DNA from: Phoronis australis
Lineage: Eukaryota > Phoronida > Phoronidae
Reading direction: 5' to 3'
DNA length: 64,000 bases
Assembly (NCBI GenBank): GCA_002633005.1
Contig: NMRA01000002.1
Span: 2,452,369-2,516,368 of the forward strand
The notes beneath the pieces are model-generated. The model was not told the DNA's origin and ran no database searches. It saw only the letters and a list, made by a program, of their open reading frames with translations. Made by a program: the position numbers and the translations under genes. Positions within the stretch are counted from its first letter, which is position 1. The number at the start of each line of letters is the position of its first letter. Positions 49,001 to 58,900 of this stretch are shown here, one piece after another.

Positions 49001-50959
49001 GCGTCGACAGTGTTGAAAAATTTGTTGTATTAGTCGAATAGGAAACACATCAGAGCGCAAGCGTTTACAAGACTGAGACTAACTCACCTGACAAAGCCCC
49101 AAAAGTGACGTACAGAACGTAGATATTTGAGACAAACGTGCTGGAAGCCATGCCAAGAGCCGCTAGTGAAGCGCCTATCATGCAGGTAAGACGACAACCC
49201 CATCTCCGTATCATTAAGCCTATTATTGGTGCTAAAACAAGTTTACAGAAATTGAAAATAAACATGGATGTGATTCTATAGCACAAAAACAAAACAAAGC
49301 CAATGCATAATGTGTGCACTGCAAACGGTGTAGGCTAAGGGTGCTAATAAAATTATTTGTTCAAATATTTCCAAAGGGGGTCCATTCGAAAATCAGTCAG
49401 TTCAGTTCTCCTCACTAGGAAAACGTATGCCATATTCCATGAGGAGTTGACATTTTTGGGCTACATATTTCATTCGATCTTGATGCTGGGTACTTGATAA
49501 TACGTGTACCTCTGTTGGCTCCTTTCACTGTGGTTGGAATTGGTCAATGTACATGCCCCATGTAGCGACCAGTGCAGGTCTTCTTATAGTAGACTGGTGT
49601 TTATAGTCACCAACACATTTAGGGAATAGCGGGTTAATGTTAACTTCCACGTCCATACTGAATCCATTTTATGCTTAGTGGAGGCGCTATGCTGTTTTGA
49701 TGATTAAATAACCCCTAGATCATCAGCCAGGCCGTGGCTGTAACATGTGAACGTGTCATTCACATACTATTCCCACCTTTAGGGGGGTGCTTCTTAAATG
49801 ATTAAGGAATAAAGTGAGACCAACTTCATAGTGGTAAATGATCAAAATCTGAAAGTTCAAACTTTCCACGGAAAACGCGTTTATTATCGCCACCCCGTAA
49901 AGATACAACTGTTCACCCCATGCTCTGGTTCGAGTTCTCGTTAAGAAACGGATCCGCGAGATTTTGCGACACAGAGCAAAGCTGCTCCCATGTGATAATT
50001 AATGCTCCATTGCACCGGCCTAAGTAATACCACTGAAGGTTTGTTTGACTGCAGTTGCAATGGCTTTTTCTTTTTCTTCAGTTGTTGTTAACGACTTTTG
50101 TCGATCAAACGATAGAAAAGTTCAACTTTCAATGACGGATTTCGTTTTTAGTACGTAGTGAATAAGGTGGGCGGGAAAGAATGTTGCCACGGAAAGACTA
50201 GCTACTACGGTAGTATTTCAATCTGTAATCCATCTCTGTTCCATAAACCTCAAAAGAAGACGGACATGAAAGTCCAGGCGCTGTGGTAAGTGAACAGTAC
50301 CTACACAGTAATTCCAACCTGTAAGAAGCATTCGTAGTCATCGGTTGCGATATGAGATGCAGTGCCTAAAGCGAAGTAAAACGCTGGTTACACAGGGGTA
50401 AAGTTATATGTTCTAGTGCGGTGGTTAATCTACTCCAACGGCAAGGAGTAAGGAAGAAAATTTTTGTTCATCGGGAGTAGGGAGTATTTTGATGATCTGG
50501 GGCAGCTCAAATTACTTGGGCCCTTAGAATTTATAAAACTTAGGGGTCCCTAGGAAACTGATTCCCGCATTTTACCTGTGTAAACAGTGTTACTGCCGGG
50601 CGATCATTAGTTTTTCACTCTTGGTCTTGTAGTAAGCATGTTTAGAGTAGCAATTAAGCTCTCCTGTCATCCGTTTGATTGACACGTGTACTAGGCTACA
50701 GGGCTAGCAGTATGTCTAAAACATATCTGTTTGTTAGCCTGAAATACCAACCTGATAATAACCAACATCCGCTGTTTATAGACGCCACCCATGACGTTAC
50801 ATTCCGACTGGTTTGGAAATAGTCTAGGAAGACGGTATAAAACACACCGGATGAATAGTTAACGCCGTCAAACAACACGTGGTTTGCAAAGGACGCAAAA
50901 ACAACCAACCATCCCCGACCACCGTCGGGTACGTTGTACGTGACACGAACATCGTTCAT
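40035..50959 (-). CDS. SLC16-type monocarboxylate transporter, gene B (six exons)
   Basis: A tandem paralogue of gene A: 12-helix major facilitator, plasma membrane, substrate unknown. Exons on the minus strand: 50752-50959, 49088-49231, 46361-46605, 43386-43956, 41357-41479, 40035-40174. They total 1431 bases, so 476 residues plus TGA, with phases 1,1,0,1,1 as in gene A. Exons 2 (144) and 5 (123) are exactly as long as in gene A. Exon 3 has GWYFDKRRSFATGLAASGAG; exon 4 has LRDPIFHIYLLHGLYG and ALADLKQAAPFRLYIYVG; exon 5 has LFSMDVLVEVFVIS; exon 6 ends KKYRQKREMSPH. The first signature reads PDGGRGW in exon 1, with Arg where the family has Trp. Exon 1 has a poor donor, CAG|GTTGGT. A second copy of this first exon lies at 53248-53452 and could splice to the same exon 2, giving 475 residues. 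Confidence 0.92.
40175..41356 (-). other. Intron 5 of gene B
   Basis: 1.18 kb phase 1 intron, nothing else recognised. Confidence 0.7.
42488..42736 (+). mobile_element. Family 2 MITE, copy 6
   Basis: Ends TGACCACACCCAG and CTGGGTGCGCGCA. Interior GGTACGTTCAGAGCTACGAA and TTTCTCTGAGCTGG match the family. 249 bp, in intron 4 of gene B. Confidence 0.78.
42987..43279 (+). mobile_element. Longer hAT-like element with family 1-type ends
   Basis: Begins CATGGGCGTATTTAGGACGG and ends TATCCTAGATCCGCCAGTG, inverted ends of the form CA..GGCG.AT.TAGGA. TAGAC flanks both ends directly, consistent with a 5-bp target-site duplication. 293 bp, so nearly twice as long as family 1 with a different interior. 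Confidence 0.7.
44654..44773. repeat. 120-bp foldback hairpin abutting family 4 copy C
   Basis: Arms of 50 bases (44654-44703 and 44724-44773) pair with few mismatches around a 20-base loop. Landmarks are GAAGTAATATCCCAC on the left and GTGGGATATTACTTC on the right, and the hairpin ends in ACGTACC/GGTACGT. Its right end is six bases from the family 4 terminus, and GGTACGTT.TGTA also precedes copy B, so the hairpin may be part of the element. Confidence 0.85.
44780..45375 (+). mobile_element. Family 4 TIR element, copy C
   Basis: Starts TTTATCCCATGCGCTTTG and ends AACGCGTATGGGATAAA. 596 bp, non-coding, in opposite orientation to copy A (CTTGCGCGTTAGGTTGCAAG, GTGCGGGAGGTGAATACGG shared). Confidence 0.8.
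45878..46100 (-). repeat. Family 6 dispersed repeat, copy 4 (longest)
   Basis: Carries both recognisable blocks of the family: AGCCAAATATCTTAAAAAAC with GATTTTAACG, and GATATGATGTTCCGACGTTT with GCCAAATTTGGCCA. It links the copies that hold only one of the blocks. Confidence 0.6.
46606..49087 (-). other. Intron 2 of gene B
   Basis: 2.5 kb phase 1 intron, no conserved exon or recognised element. Confidence 0.6.
49232..50751 (-). other. Intron 1 of gene B
   Basis: 1.5 kb phase 1 intron. Its first ~300 bases (50440-50751) have counterparts at 52930-53247, beyond exon 1', so the duplication extends into the intron. Confidence 0.65.
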
Positions 50960-51070
50960 ACTTTGAAAGTATTTGTCAAATCCGGAGTAGGCGTCAAAGT
51001 GGACACCTTATTTGTGAATCTGTCAAACACTGAAAGTATTACAAGTTTGCAACCACGACACAGCTTGCTT
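50440..51070. repeat. Duplicated promoter/exon 1 segment of gene B, proximal copy
   Basis: This segment and 52930-53570 share the exon, about 300 bases of intron side (AGCATGTTTAGA..AGCAATT, ATCTGTTTGT.AGCCT) and the 5' flank (CAAACACTGAAAGTAT, then CACCACGAC or CAACCACGAC). Similarity is patchy outside the exon, so the duplication is not recent. Confidence 0.7.
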
Positions 51071-52330
51071 AATGCGTGCTTCTGCATTTATATTTTGCCG
51101 TGAGGAGCCAAGGCCAATTCAAGGTCACGCGCCGGTATGCGGCAACTAGGGTTTTCACGATAGACTGAGAAACTAAATTCAAGTTTAGATGAATAAAAAA
51201 TTTATCGCTAGAAACCGAGGACATGTTTAAAGGCCAATCTCTCAAATTAAAACGCAAAAATATTTGCGGTCATGTCGAAATGAAGTCAAGATTGAACCAG
51301 CTAATACCGGGGGAGGGTGGTGGCATATCCATACTCATAGAGCATTCAAAAACTGATTGAACATTTCATCCCGAGGGGTCGGGGTACCTTTTCCGACTTC
51401 AATTCTTACAAACGATAGCCTCCCGTTCGGTTTCAATTTCAGACGGGCAACGGTTTCCAAAATCCAAGTATCAATCCAGTACATCTGATAAAGACAAATG
51501 CGTCCCGATTCAAGTTTGATTTTTCAGTAACGTTTTAATCACTCTGTGTCAATATCGACTCATGCTCTGCCAGCCACACCAGGCCTAGACGTGTTGCGTT
51601 AACCTACGTGTACATGTATCACGGCGAATACGCAAACGGATATTGCGATAATATGGTGTGGTACCAAGTGTCAGAGCCGCCTGGACACTTTGTGGTCAGT
51701 CCTGTACTGGGATTTTTGTGCTATGGCTGCAAGTGTGTTCAGAATTCCATGAATACATTACAACGTCTTTCCGACTTCTAAGATACAATATCGAGGTGAC
51801 CGTACGAGTGCCAGCCTGTGTCAATCATATGTTTATTCAGTGCATGGTGGATGAAGGCCGGAAACTATTGAAACAAGGATTCGATTGTATGCTACAGCAT
51901 GAGGCTTCAGCATAGTCACGGCATAAAGCGCTTCGACCGTTTTTGAAAAACGCTTCCTCAAGCCGTTGTGAAACGGAAACTCTAGTGGTCGCATCTGGAT
52001 ATGTTGCCGGGGGTAAGACAGTCGCTCAGCTAGTATAAGACTTTTAGCGTAAAAACGGCCAATCCACTCGGAAAAAGTGATCAACGCACAATTATTTCCT
52101 TAGTTAGTTTCGGGTGCAATATTAGTTTATTGAAGGGGTATTGCTCAACTTCAAGAACTTTTGGCGCGAACAGCGCCGATAATACGCTCAACGTTCATGG
52201 TGATCACCTATTTTGAACTTGGGAACTTTTCTGATGCAGATATGCTTAGTTTTTTAATGATTAATTTTTCAGGGAGTTTTCAGTTTGGTTCATGAAGCAT
52301 TTTTAAAAGCAATAGGTGTTTGTAATCAGT

Positions 52331-52715
52331 GACTACCACCACTACTACTACCACTACCACTTGCACTACCACTACCACTACCACTTGCACTATCACTACC
52401 ACTATATACCATTAGCACTACCACATGCACTACCACTATCACTTGCACTACCACTATCACTTGCACTACCACTACCACTACCACTATCACTACCACCACC
52501 ACTACCACTTAATTGCACTACCACTACCACTTGCACTACCACTTGCACTACCACTACCACTTGCACTACCACTACTATTTGCACTATGCACTACCACCAC
52601 CACCACTTGCTCTATCACTACCACCACCACCACTACCCACTACCACTACCACTACTATTTGCACTGCCACTACTACTGCAACTACCACTGCCACTTGCAC
52701 TACCACTACCACATA
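52331..52715. repeat. (CCACTA/CTTGCA)n compound microsatellite
   Basis: About 385 bases built of CACTAC and CACTTGCACTAC units. It gives long His/Tyr/Leu or Thr open frames in several plus-strand frames and Val or Ser/Gly-rich frames on the minus strand; none is a gene. It lies between the two exon 1 copies of gene B. Confidence 0.95.
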
Positions 52716-52929
52716 GTACTATTCTTTGTATTGCGAAGCACCGAGTTGTTTTAGGGTCAAACTACAGTATGTCTTTAACTATTATCGCGCACTTCAAACT
52801 AGTTGAAAGAGTTGAAAGTCCGGGGTGTTATCACTTTTTGATAAGGATTTTATCTCGTTCTCGCCAATACAGGTATACATGTATACTAAACTCCCATAAC
52901 AATCTTTAGGGACCGCAAGCGTCGAGAAA

Positions 52930-53570
52930 CTCTAGTGAAGGAGTAAATTTACTGCCGTAGTTGATTTACTCGAAGGTCCAGAGGAGCGGTGAGGGAAAAT
53001 GTGCGACCGGGAGTGGTGGAAACTTGAGGTGATCTCATTAATTTAGACCCTAGAATTTGTACGAAAGCTTAGGAGGTACTCCGGCACCAGTATCACTGCA
53101 CTCACGACGAGAAAATTCACTGTTCGTTTCCGACTTGCAGCAAGCATGTTTAGATAAGCAATTTTAAACTACTGCTGTTGACTTGATTGACAAGTTTTCT
53201 ACAATGTTAGTAGATACAGATCTGTTTGTAAGCCTAAAAATACCAACCTGAGAATAACCAGCATCCGTTGGTTAGAGACCCCACCCATGATGTCACACTC
53301 CGACTGGTCTGGAAATAGTCTAAGAAGACGACATAAAACACACCAGATGAATAATTAACGCCGTCAAACACCACGTGGTTCACGAAGGAAGCAACAACAA
53401 CCAACCATCCCCAACCACCGTCGGGCGCGATATACTCGACATTGTTATTCATATCGCGAAATTACTCCTCAAACGCGCAGCAAACAAATGTGGGCACCCC
53501 AGTTGTGAAGCTGGCAAACACTGAAAGTATCGCACGTTTGTCACCACGACGAGATCGATTACATAATCTC
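52930..53570. repeat. Duplicated promoter/exon 1 segment of gene B, distal copy
   Basis: Counterpart of 50440-51070, in the same orientation, 2.5 kb further upstream of gene B on the minus strand. It contains exon 1' at 53248-53452. Confidence 0.7.
53248..53452 (-). CDS. Alternative (distal) first exon of transporter gene B
   Basis: An ATG-initiated 205-base exon encoding 68 residues plus one base. It starts MNNNVEYIAPDGGWGW with an intact SLC16 signature at residues 9-16, then helix 1 and the FQTSRSVTSWVGSL stretch. It ends TCAG|GTTGGT, the same weak donor and phase 1 as exon 1 at 50752-50959. No other transporter exon lies between the two, so transcripts from here could skip the proximal exon and join exon 2 at 49231. 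It might instead be the remnant of a third, deleted gene. Confidence 0.85.
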
Positions 53571-53696
53571 ACTGCGGGGATTGCCGCGAATGCGCAAATC
53601 AGTCGTGTACAATGTGCAGTATAAAATACGACCGAAAGTTACAATTGATAAATATTCGTGAAAAAAAATTAAGACGGGAGTTCTCATTAGGTAATT

Positions 53697-55100
53697 GAAA
53701 TAATAATAACTTTATTAGAATCACACAAGTGCAGGGAAATAAAAGAAAAACATAAAAACACAAGTCAAAAATAAAAGTACAAGTGCAAGACACGTATCAA
53801 CATAAAAAGTCAACGATTTATTTCCATTATTGTAGGCAAAATAAATGAGAAACAAAATGAAAACCGATTAAAGACAAAAGGCAATCAGCAATGAATAAAT
53901 TAATCAGTTAGTATAAATAGGTAAATAAATAAATACATAAATACCTAAAAATCTGCCTTTTGCAGATCGAGTATAGGAGCATGCTAGTGTAATTTCCTTT
54001 GTCTAATTCTTTTCTGATGTGGTCGGATAGGTCAATAATACAAGTTTCAGTAGAATGCGATGGTCTAAAATCAGACTGGAGATCATAAAGATTGGAATAA
54101 TATCACTAAGTTTTGGTACAGTTGTTCGTAAACAAGCGTCTCAAGTACCTTTAATATGACACTAAGGATTGAAATAAGATGATAGTTGCCAGGAGCAGTC
54201 TTAGAATCTTTCTTGTGTAAGCCTATTGCAATGATCTTAGCAGGCTTAAAATTATTACATGTAGGTATTTCGCCCTCCTCATGCAATAATAATGTGAGTT
54301 AGTGGAGTTTTGATCACGTCGGCACCATCTCTTAAAAATCTGGGAGTGATGCCATCGAGACACGTGCCTTTACATGTACATGGTTTAACTTCACGTAATA
54401 GTTTGTGGGCGTGATCTTCTGATTCAGTCTCCAATTGAAAAACATCATTACGAGGTAAGGAACTGTATGTTTCTGTAAGAAAAGTGTTTCCGAACTTATC
54501 AGGAGTGGGGTGAAGTTCGGATACCAGTTTTTTTGCAGCCACGGTGATGAAGTATTCGTTGAATGACCCGGATATGTCATTGCTGTCTAGCTTCAGGACA
54601 ATGCTGGATGAGCTACACCCATCTAGATCGGATTTTTTGGGGGTCGTGTCGGTGTTAAATTAAGTCAGCTGGAATATAAGTCTTCTTGGTTTCCTTAACA
54701 GCAGTCTCGACTTGATCCCTGAGAGTACAATATTGTGGGAAGGTCTCAGGGTTACGTGAGCGTTTCAAATTAGAGAGGACTAAATAATTACGTTCATTGA
54801 TCAGTTGGATGATTTCACTTGAAAGTCAATCGGGGGTATGTTGCTTGATACGCCCGTTTTTGTTGGTGCTAGCTGAACAATGACGCGAGTAAACATGGAC
54901 TTGAAATTATTCCAAGAATTATGTACGCATTTACATTCGCTGGAAAGGACAGGATTCAAGTTAGTTTTGAGTAATTCATCGACTAGATCTTTAGAGCAAT
55001 TCGTGAATGATCTTACGTCATTAAGTTAGGTGGGGAGGATTTTGTTAATTCTCTCTAAAGCGGGGGATCTCTTGTCGAGGGTCTTTTAAGTGTTTTTCTG
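53697..55100 (-). pseudogene. Decayed non-LTR (CR1/L2-like) LINE
   Basis: The minus strand shows, from upstream down, linker sequence of a LINE second ORF (KCVHNSWNNFKSMF, ERNYLVLSNLKRSRN), then LDGITPRFLRDGADVIKTPL, then the start of reverse transcriptase (LHKKDSKTAPGNYHLISILS, VYEQLYQNL, DFRPSHSTET). Frames are broken by stops and shifts. The coding match stops near 53960 at the expected motif A, so the catalytic palm is deleted. It ends with AATAAAGTTATTATTATT near 53697, a LINE-type tail. Inactive copy. Confidence 0.85.
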
Positions 55101-56014
55101 CCATGAAGAGCCATGATTTCGGGATTAGTGAAAGGAACGCATTTCTTCATGACCTTTCAATCCCTTTATCGTGTTTAGGCAGGCGCCAATGAATACAAAC
55201 TCATTTATGGGGCGCAGAATACGCTCCATCTAAAAAATGGTAGGAACATGACGTCGTTGGTCTACTAAATAGGAACGTGGCATACGCAAAGAAAACCTAA
55301 CTTGCCACTATAGCGCGAGCCACAATAGTTCGATCCGACAGCACTAAAATCAACGTCAGGCGTGCTCATCTCAATCTGAAGTCTTCTCTGTGAAACTTGA
55401 TTGCATTCTTCAAACGTTGAGTAAAGAAATCCAAATTAACAAAACAAAATAATCGAATCTCAAGTCATGCAATCCCGTGTATATCTACAGGAACACGTCT
55501 GCAAACTTTCACGAACTTCCGTTGAGGGATTTTGGAGATACGGCAGAGCCGGGATGCCGGACTTCGGACGGAGATGAGCATGTGATAATGCGCCCTCGTG
55601 GGCATGCGTGTGAGCGTGCGTCCGGCTGTGTGTGGGCGCATAAAATGAACTTGCGCAATACTTCGTTTCAATAGTTTTAATAGAAACATTGTACAAGACA
55701 CCGAAAATACACATGTATACTATACGTGACGCAGAATACATGAAGATGGCACGTACAGTACATGTAAGTCCTGATTATTCTCACCCTACGTTTGTAATGG
55801 ATAGTTGCATAAGACAGTTAGGACCCGAGACACATTAGTGTGAAGAGTACGTGCGTAGGTATACAGTCAGGTAGTTTGCAAAGAACAAGGACTCGGGAAA
55901 ACAGGCATAAGAATTTTCTCATTTTTTCCACTAGAAGTTTCTAGTCATTTTCCTTAGAAGGTGGAGCTTAATTTATCGACATCAAACAAAATAAATTACC
56001 AATCACACATGGAC
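55101..56014. other. Intergenic, no gene recognised
   Basis: The beginning may hold more eroded LINE sequence. Open frames at 55460-55741 overlap on both strands and look like chance. Confidence 0.5.
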
Positions 56015-56168
56015 CAGTGGCGGATTTACGAGGGGGGCAAGGGGGCCAAGCCTCCCTCGCCTAAAATTCCACTTGGCAGTTCGCGGTGCGAATGTCACTG
56101 AGACGGGCAAAATCCTGGCTAATACTATGCCCTGCCCCCCCCAACTCAAAATCCTGGATCCGCCCATG
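56015..56168 (+). mobile_element. Family 1 hAT-like MITE, copy 6
   Basis: Starts CAGTGGCGGATTTACGAGGG and ends CTGGATCCGCCCATG. The flanking pentamers TGGAC and TGTAC match at four of five positions, fitting an eroded 5-bp target-site duplication. 154 bp. Confidence 0.82.
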
Positions 56169-58900
56169 TGTACATATAGGCCCTATCACTGAATTTTTCT
56201 CGACTTGATCTAATTCTTCAAGTATGCCAAGCATGCGAAGTTGTACACAAAGACAAACAACTCAACTACTCTCGCTAAACTGTAAAACTCCCAGGTTCAT
56301 GAAAAGGACATTACTGCAATAGAAAAAATAACAAATTATTTCTGAAACTTATACGAATAAAACAGTAATTACTCTTGTCGGAGGTGTTTTGAGGAAATCA
56401 TAATACCGTATCATCCTTGCAAATCGTTTTCAAAATAAACTGAGAAACAATGAAATTTGTCTAGTATTCAAAAACTTGACGCGCAAATCCACGAGTCCAT
56501 TTCTTATCCATTTGTCGCTTCAGCTTTCTCGCGGAATCGTAACACTACAACTCTCGACTGGTGTTGCACCACGTACCTTTGTCGAAATTTCGACAACAGG
56601 CCTTGCAAGTCTAAAATCGAAAATGCTACTTTATTGAGACAGAAGTTCCACCACTGTAAAACGAAAGCTCTCTAAGGTACTGAACGACACCTCGGAAATC
56701 GGCGGAAGAGATGAAATATACCAGATGGCAAAAACACCTGCTTCAAACAATTATTGTTGCATTTCTCAGAATAAGTTTATACCACGGAAAACAAAAAGTT
56801 GATTCCGACGCTCTGTTAGACCTCTTTAGCTCAGGTATCAACAAACCCCGCCGTGTACTTGATAGGACATTGGAGCAGTATCGTGACCATCTTTTGGAAG
56901 GAGGTAGCAATTTTGTTTCGATGTTTTTATCACAAATTTATCTATTTTATAAAGTAAGAAGCCCCAGAGGTCCGCGCAAATCATTGTATGGCGGTAGTCG
57001 TGACCAGAGCTACGGCCCTCGTCGACGTCTTTGTCACCATTGAGAAACATTTAAATTTAATGCTTGCTAAAAATGTTACGCCAGTCAATCAAGGTAGCTG
57101 TGTCTTAAAAACAATTAAACTGTCCATAAGACTGTTTCAACTGAAGAATAAAACAACGTGTTTCTGGATGACTGTCAGGATTGCTGCGGAATCTTTTATG
57201 TTGACTTAACACTACGACTCAGCCTGCACCTACACGAAAATACGGTAAAACACACGACTACAGTGACATCTATCGTCATTCGTTGGCTACTCGGCGTGCG
57301 ACTGATTTTGACAATACAAGCACCCTTTTCGTTTTGATAACACCCACTGTTACACATCAAAGAGTCCCCGCGTATCTTTGAATGGATTTGCTCGCCCCCG
57401 TTTATCAGTCTCACGGTACACAGTCAGAAGCATTCACGAACTCGAAGTCAAATAACTAAAGAACGAAAGGTCGGAAGCGGAAATCGAAAATAATTTTCTA
57501 AAATATCATCTACCGGCCGAGTTAGAAGCGAGTTTAAGAAAGATTTGACTAATTATGTCAATTTTTATTTTTGTCAATATTAGCAAATAAAACTCAAAAT
57601 ATCTCAAAATTGCTAAGAGGGAGCCAAAGGAAACGTTAATGTTCAGTTAGTAGCGCATTTCTTAGAAAATTTATTCAACGAATTTTGGTGGTCCAGTATG
57701 CTAAGCCCAATTAGAATTCGATCCAAGGTTAATTGAAAACAACACAAGGGCGGCAACAGTCGCAGTCTTGAATGTAAATTTTGTGTAAAATGCAACAAAT
57801 AAGCACAAAGATTCTGCAAAATAAACACATCTAATCTGCAAATCATTAATTGTAAATAGTCACATTTGTTAGATGTTTTGGGCAAAAATTGGAGTGCCTC
57901 GACAAAAAGGCAGCCTCATCTTGTTAAGGGTGCAAATGTCACGTGCAAAATGGTAGTACACATGTGGTTCTATATGTGTGGCAATTTTGAGTGCAGTACA
58001 GGTATAATGAAAAACGCCAGTTTTAGAAATGTTCAAGATGGTCGCTACTTCTGCCATTTTGGTTCTGCTTGGGACAAAACTAAAAGGCTTTGAGAAATTC
58101 AGAAGTTGCACGTTTTTCATAAATCTCATGTCATTCAGATGAGAAATGCCACCTGTAGGGTGCGACCAAACAAACATCTTCACAATTGAGACCCGCCAGT
58201 AACATACTTGGAGAAATTTATTTCGCCAAGCAACAAACTCACGTCATGACAAAGCGAGCAATAATTCTGACAAGAAATTTGTCCAAATTGGGCAGAGTCT
58301 GACAGAGTTCTGACCAAGATTGTCAAGTCTATTTTGAAAGTTGCTATACAGTATAACCCAACGCTCACGTTTAGGTCACTTCCATTTACAAGCCCACATG
58401 GGCGAGTATAAGGCCATCAAATATTTTACCTCATCGAACTTATTGACTTTACCACTTTCCGTTGACAAACTGTCCAATCGACAGCAATGTATGAAAAAAT
58501 ACACAAGCATACGTCACTTACATACGCTAACAACATGATTCTTTCAAAGTTTACATTAATGTCATATAATTTCACGACAACAGCCCATGGGCTTGTGCAC
58601 AAATGTTTGTATAAATAAACCCTCTTTGGGAATCGGCCAAATTTAAAACCGACAAGCTTGTACCTTCAAGAAATCAGTAACATTTAATTTTTATAATGCA
58701 TAAAATCTACATTGACCATATCTAAAATGTATTACAATTGTTTAAGCCTACATATTCTAAACACAGACAACAAATAGATAGTTGAGGACTGATATTCATG
58801 TAAAGCACACATGGCATCTCATAATACACAAAACATTAGACACGATGGTTCCCACTGGTGTAGAACATAAGTTACAGTATAAGCACCAGAAATGACTGCG
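56169..58900. other. 3' flank of STK16, no other gene recognised
   Basis: It includes the unresolved STK16 3' untranslated region next to 58901. The open frame at 56711-57043 (plus) has no recognised domain. Confidence 0.45.

Noticed and set aside
52316-52909. 197-codon open frame rich in His, Tyr, Leu and Pro
   Set aside because: It is the translation of a CCACTA/CTTGCA microsatellite; all three plus-strand frames stay open.
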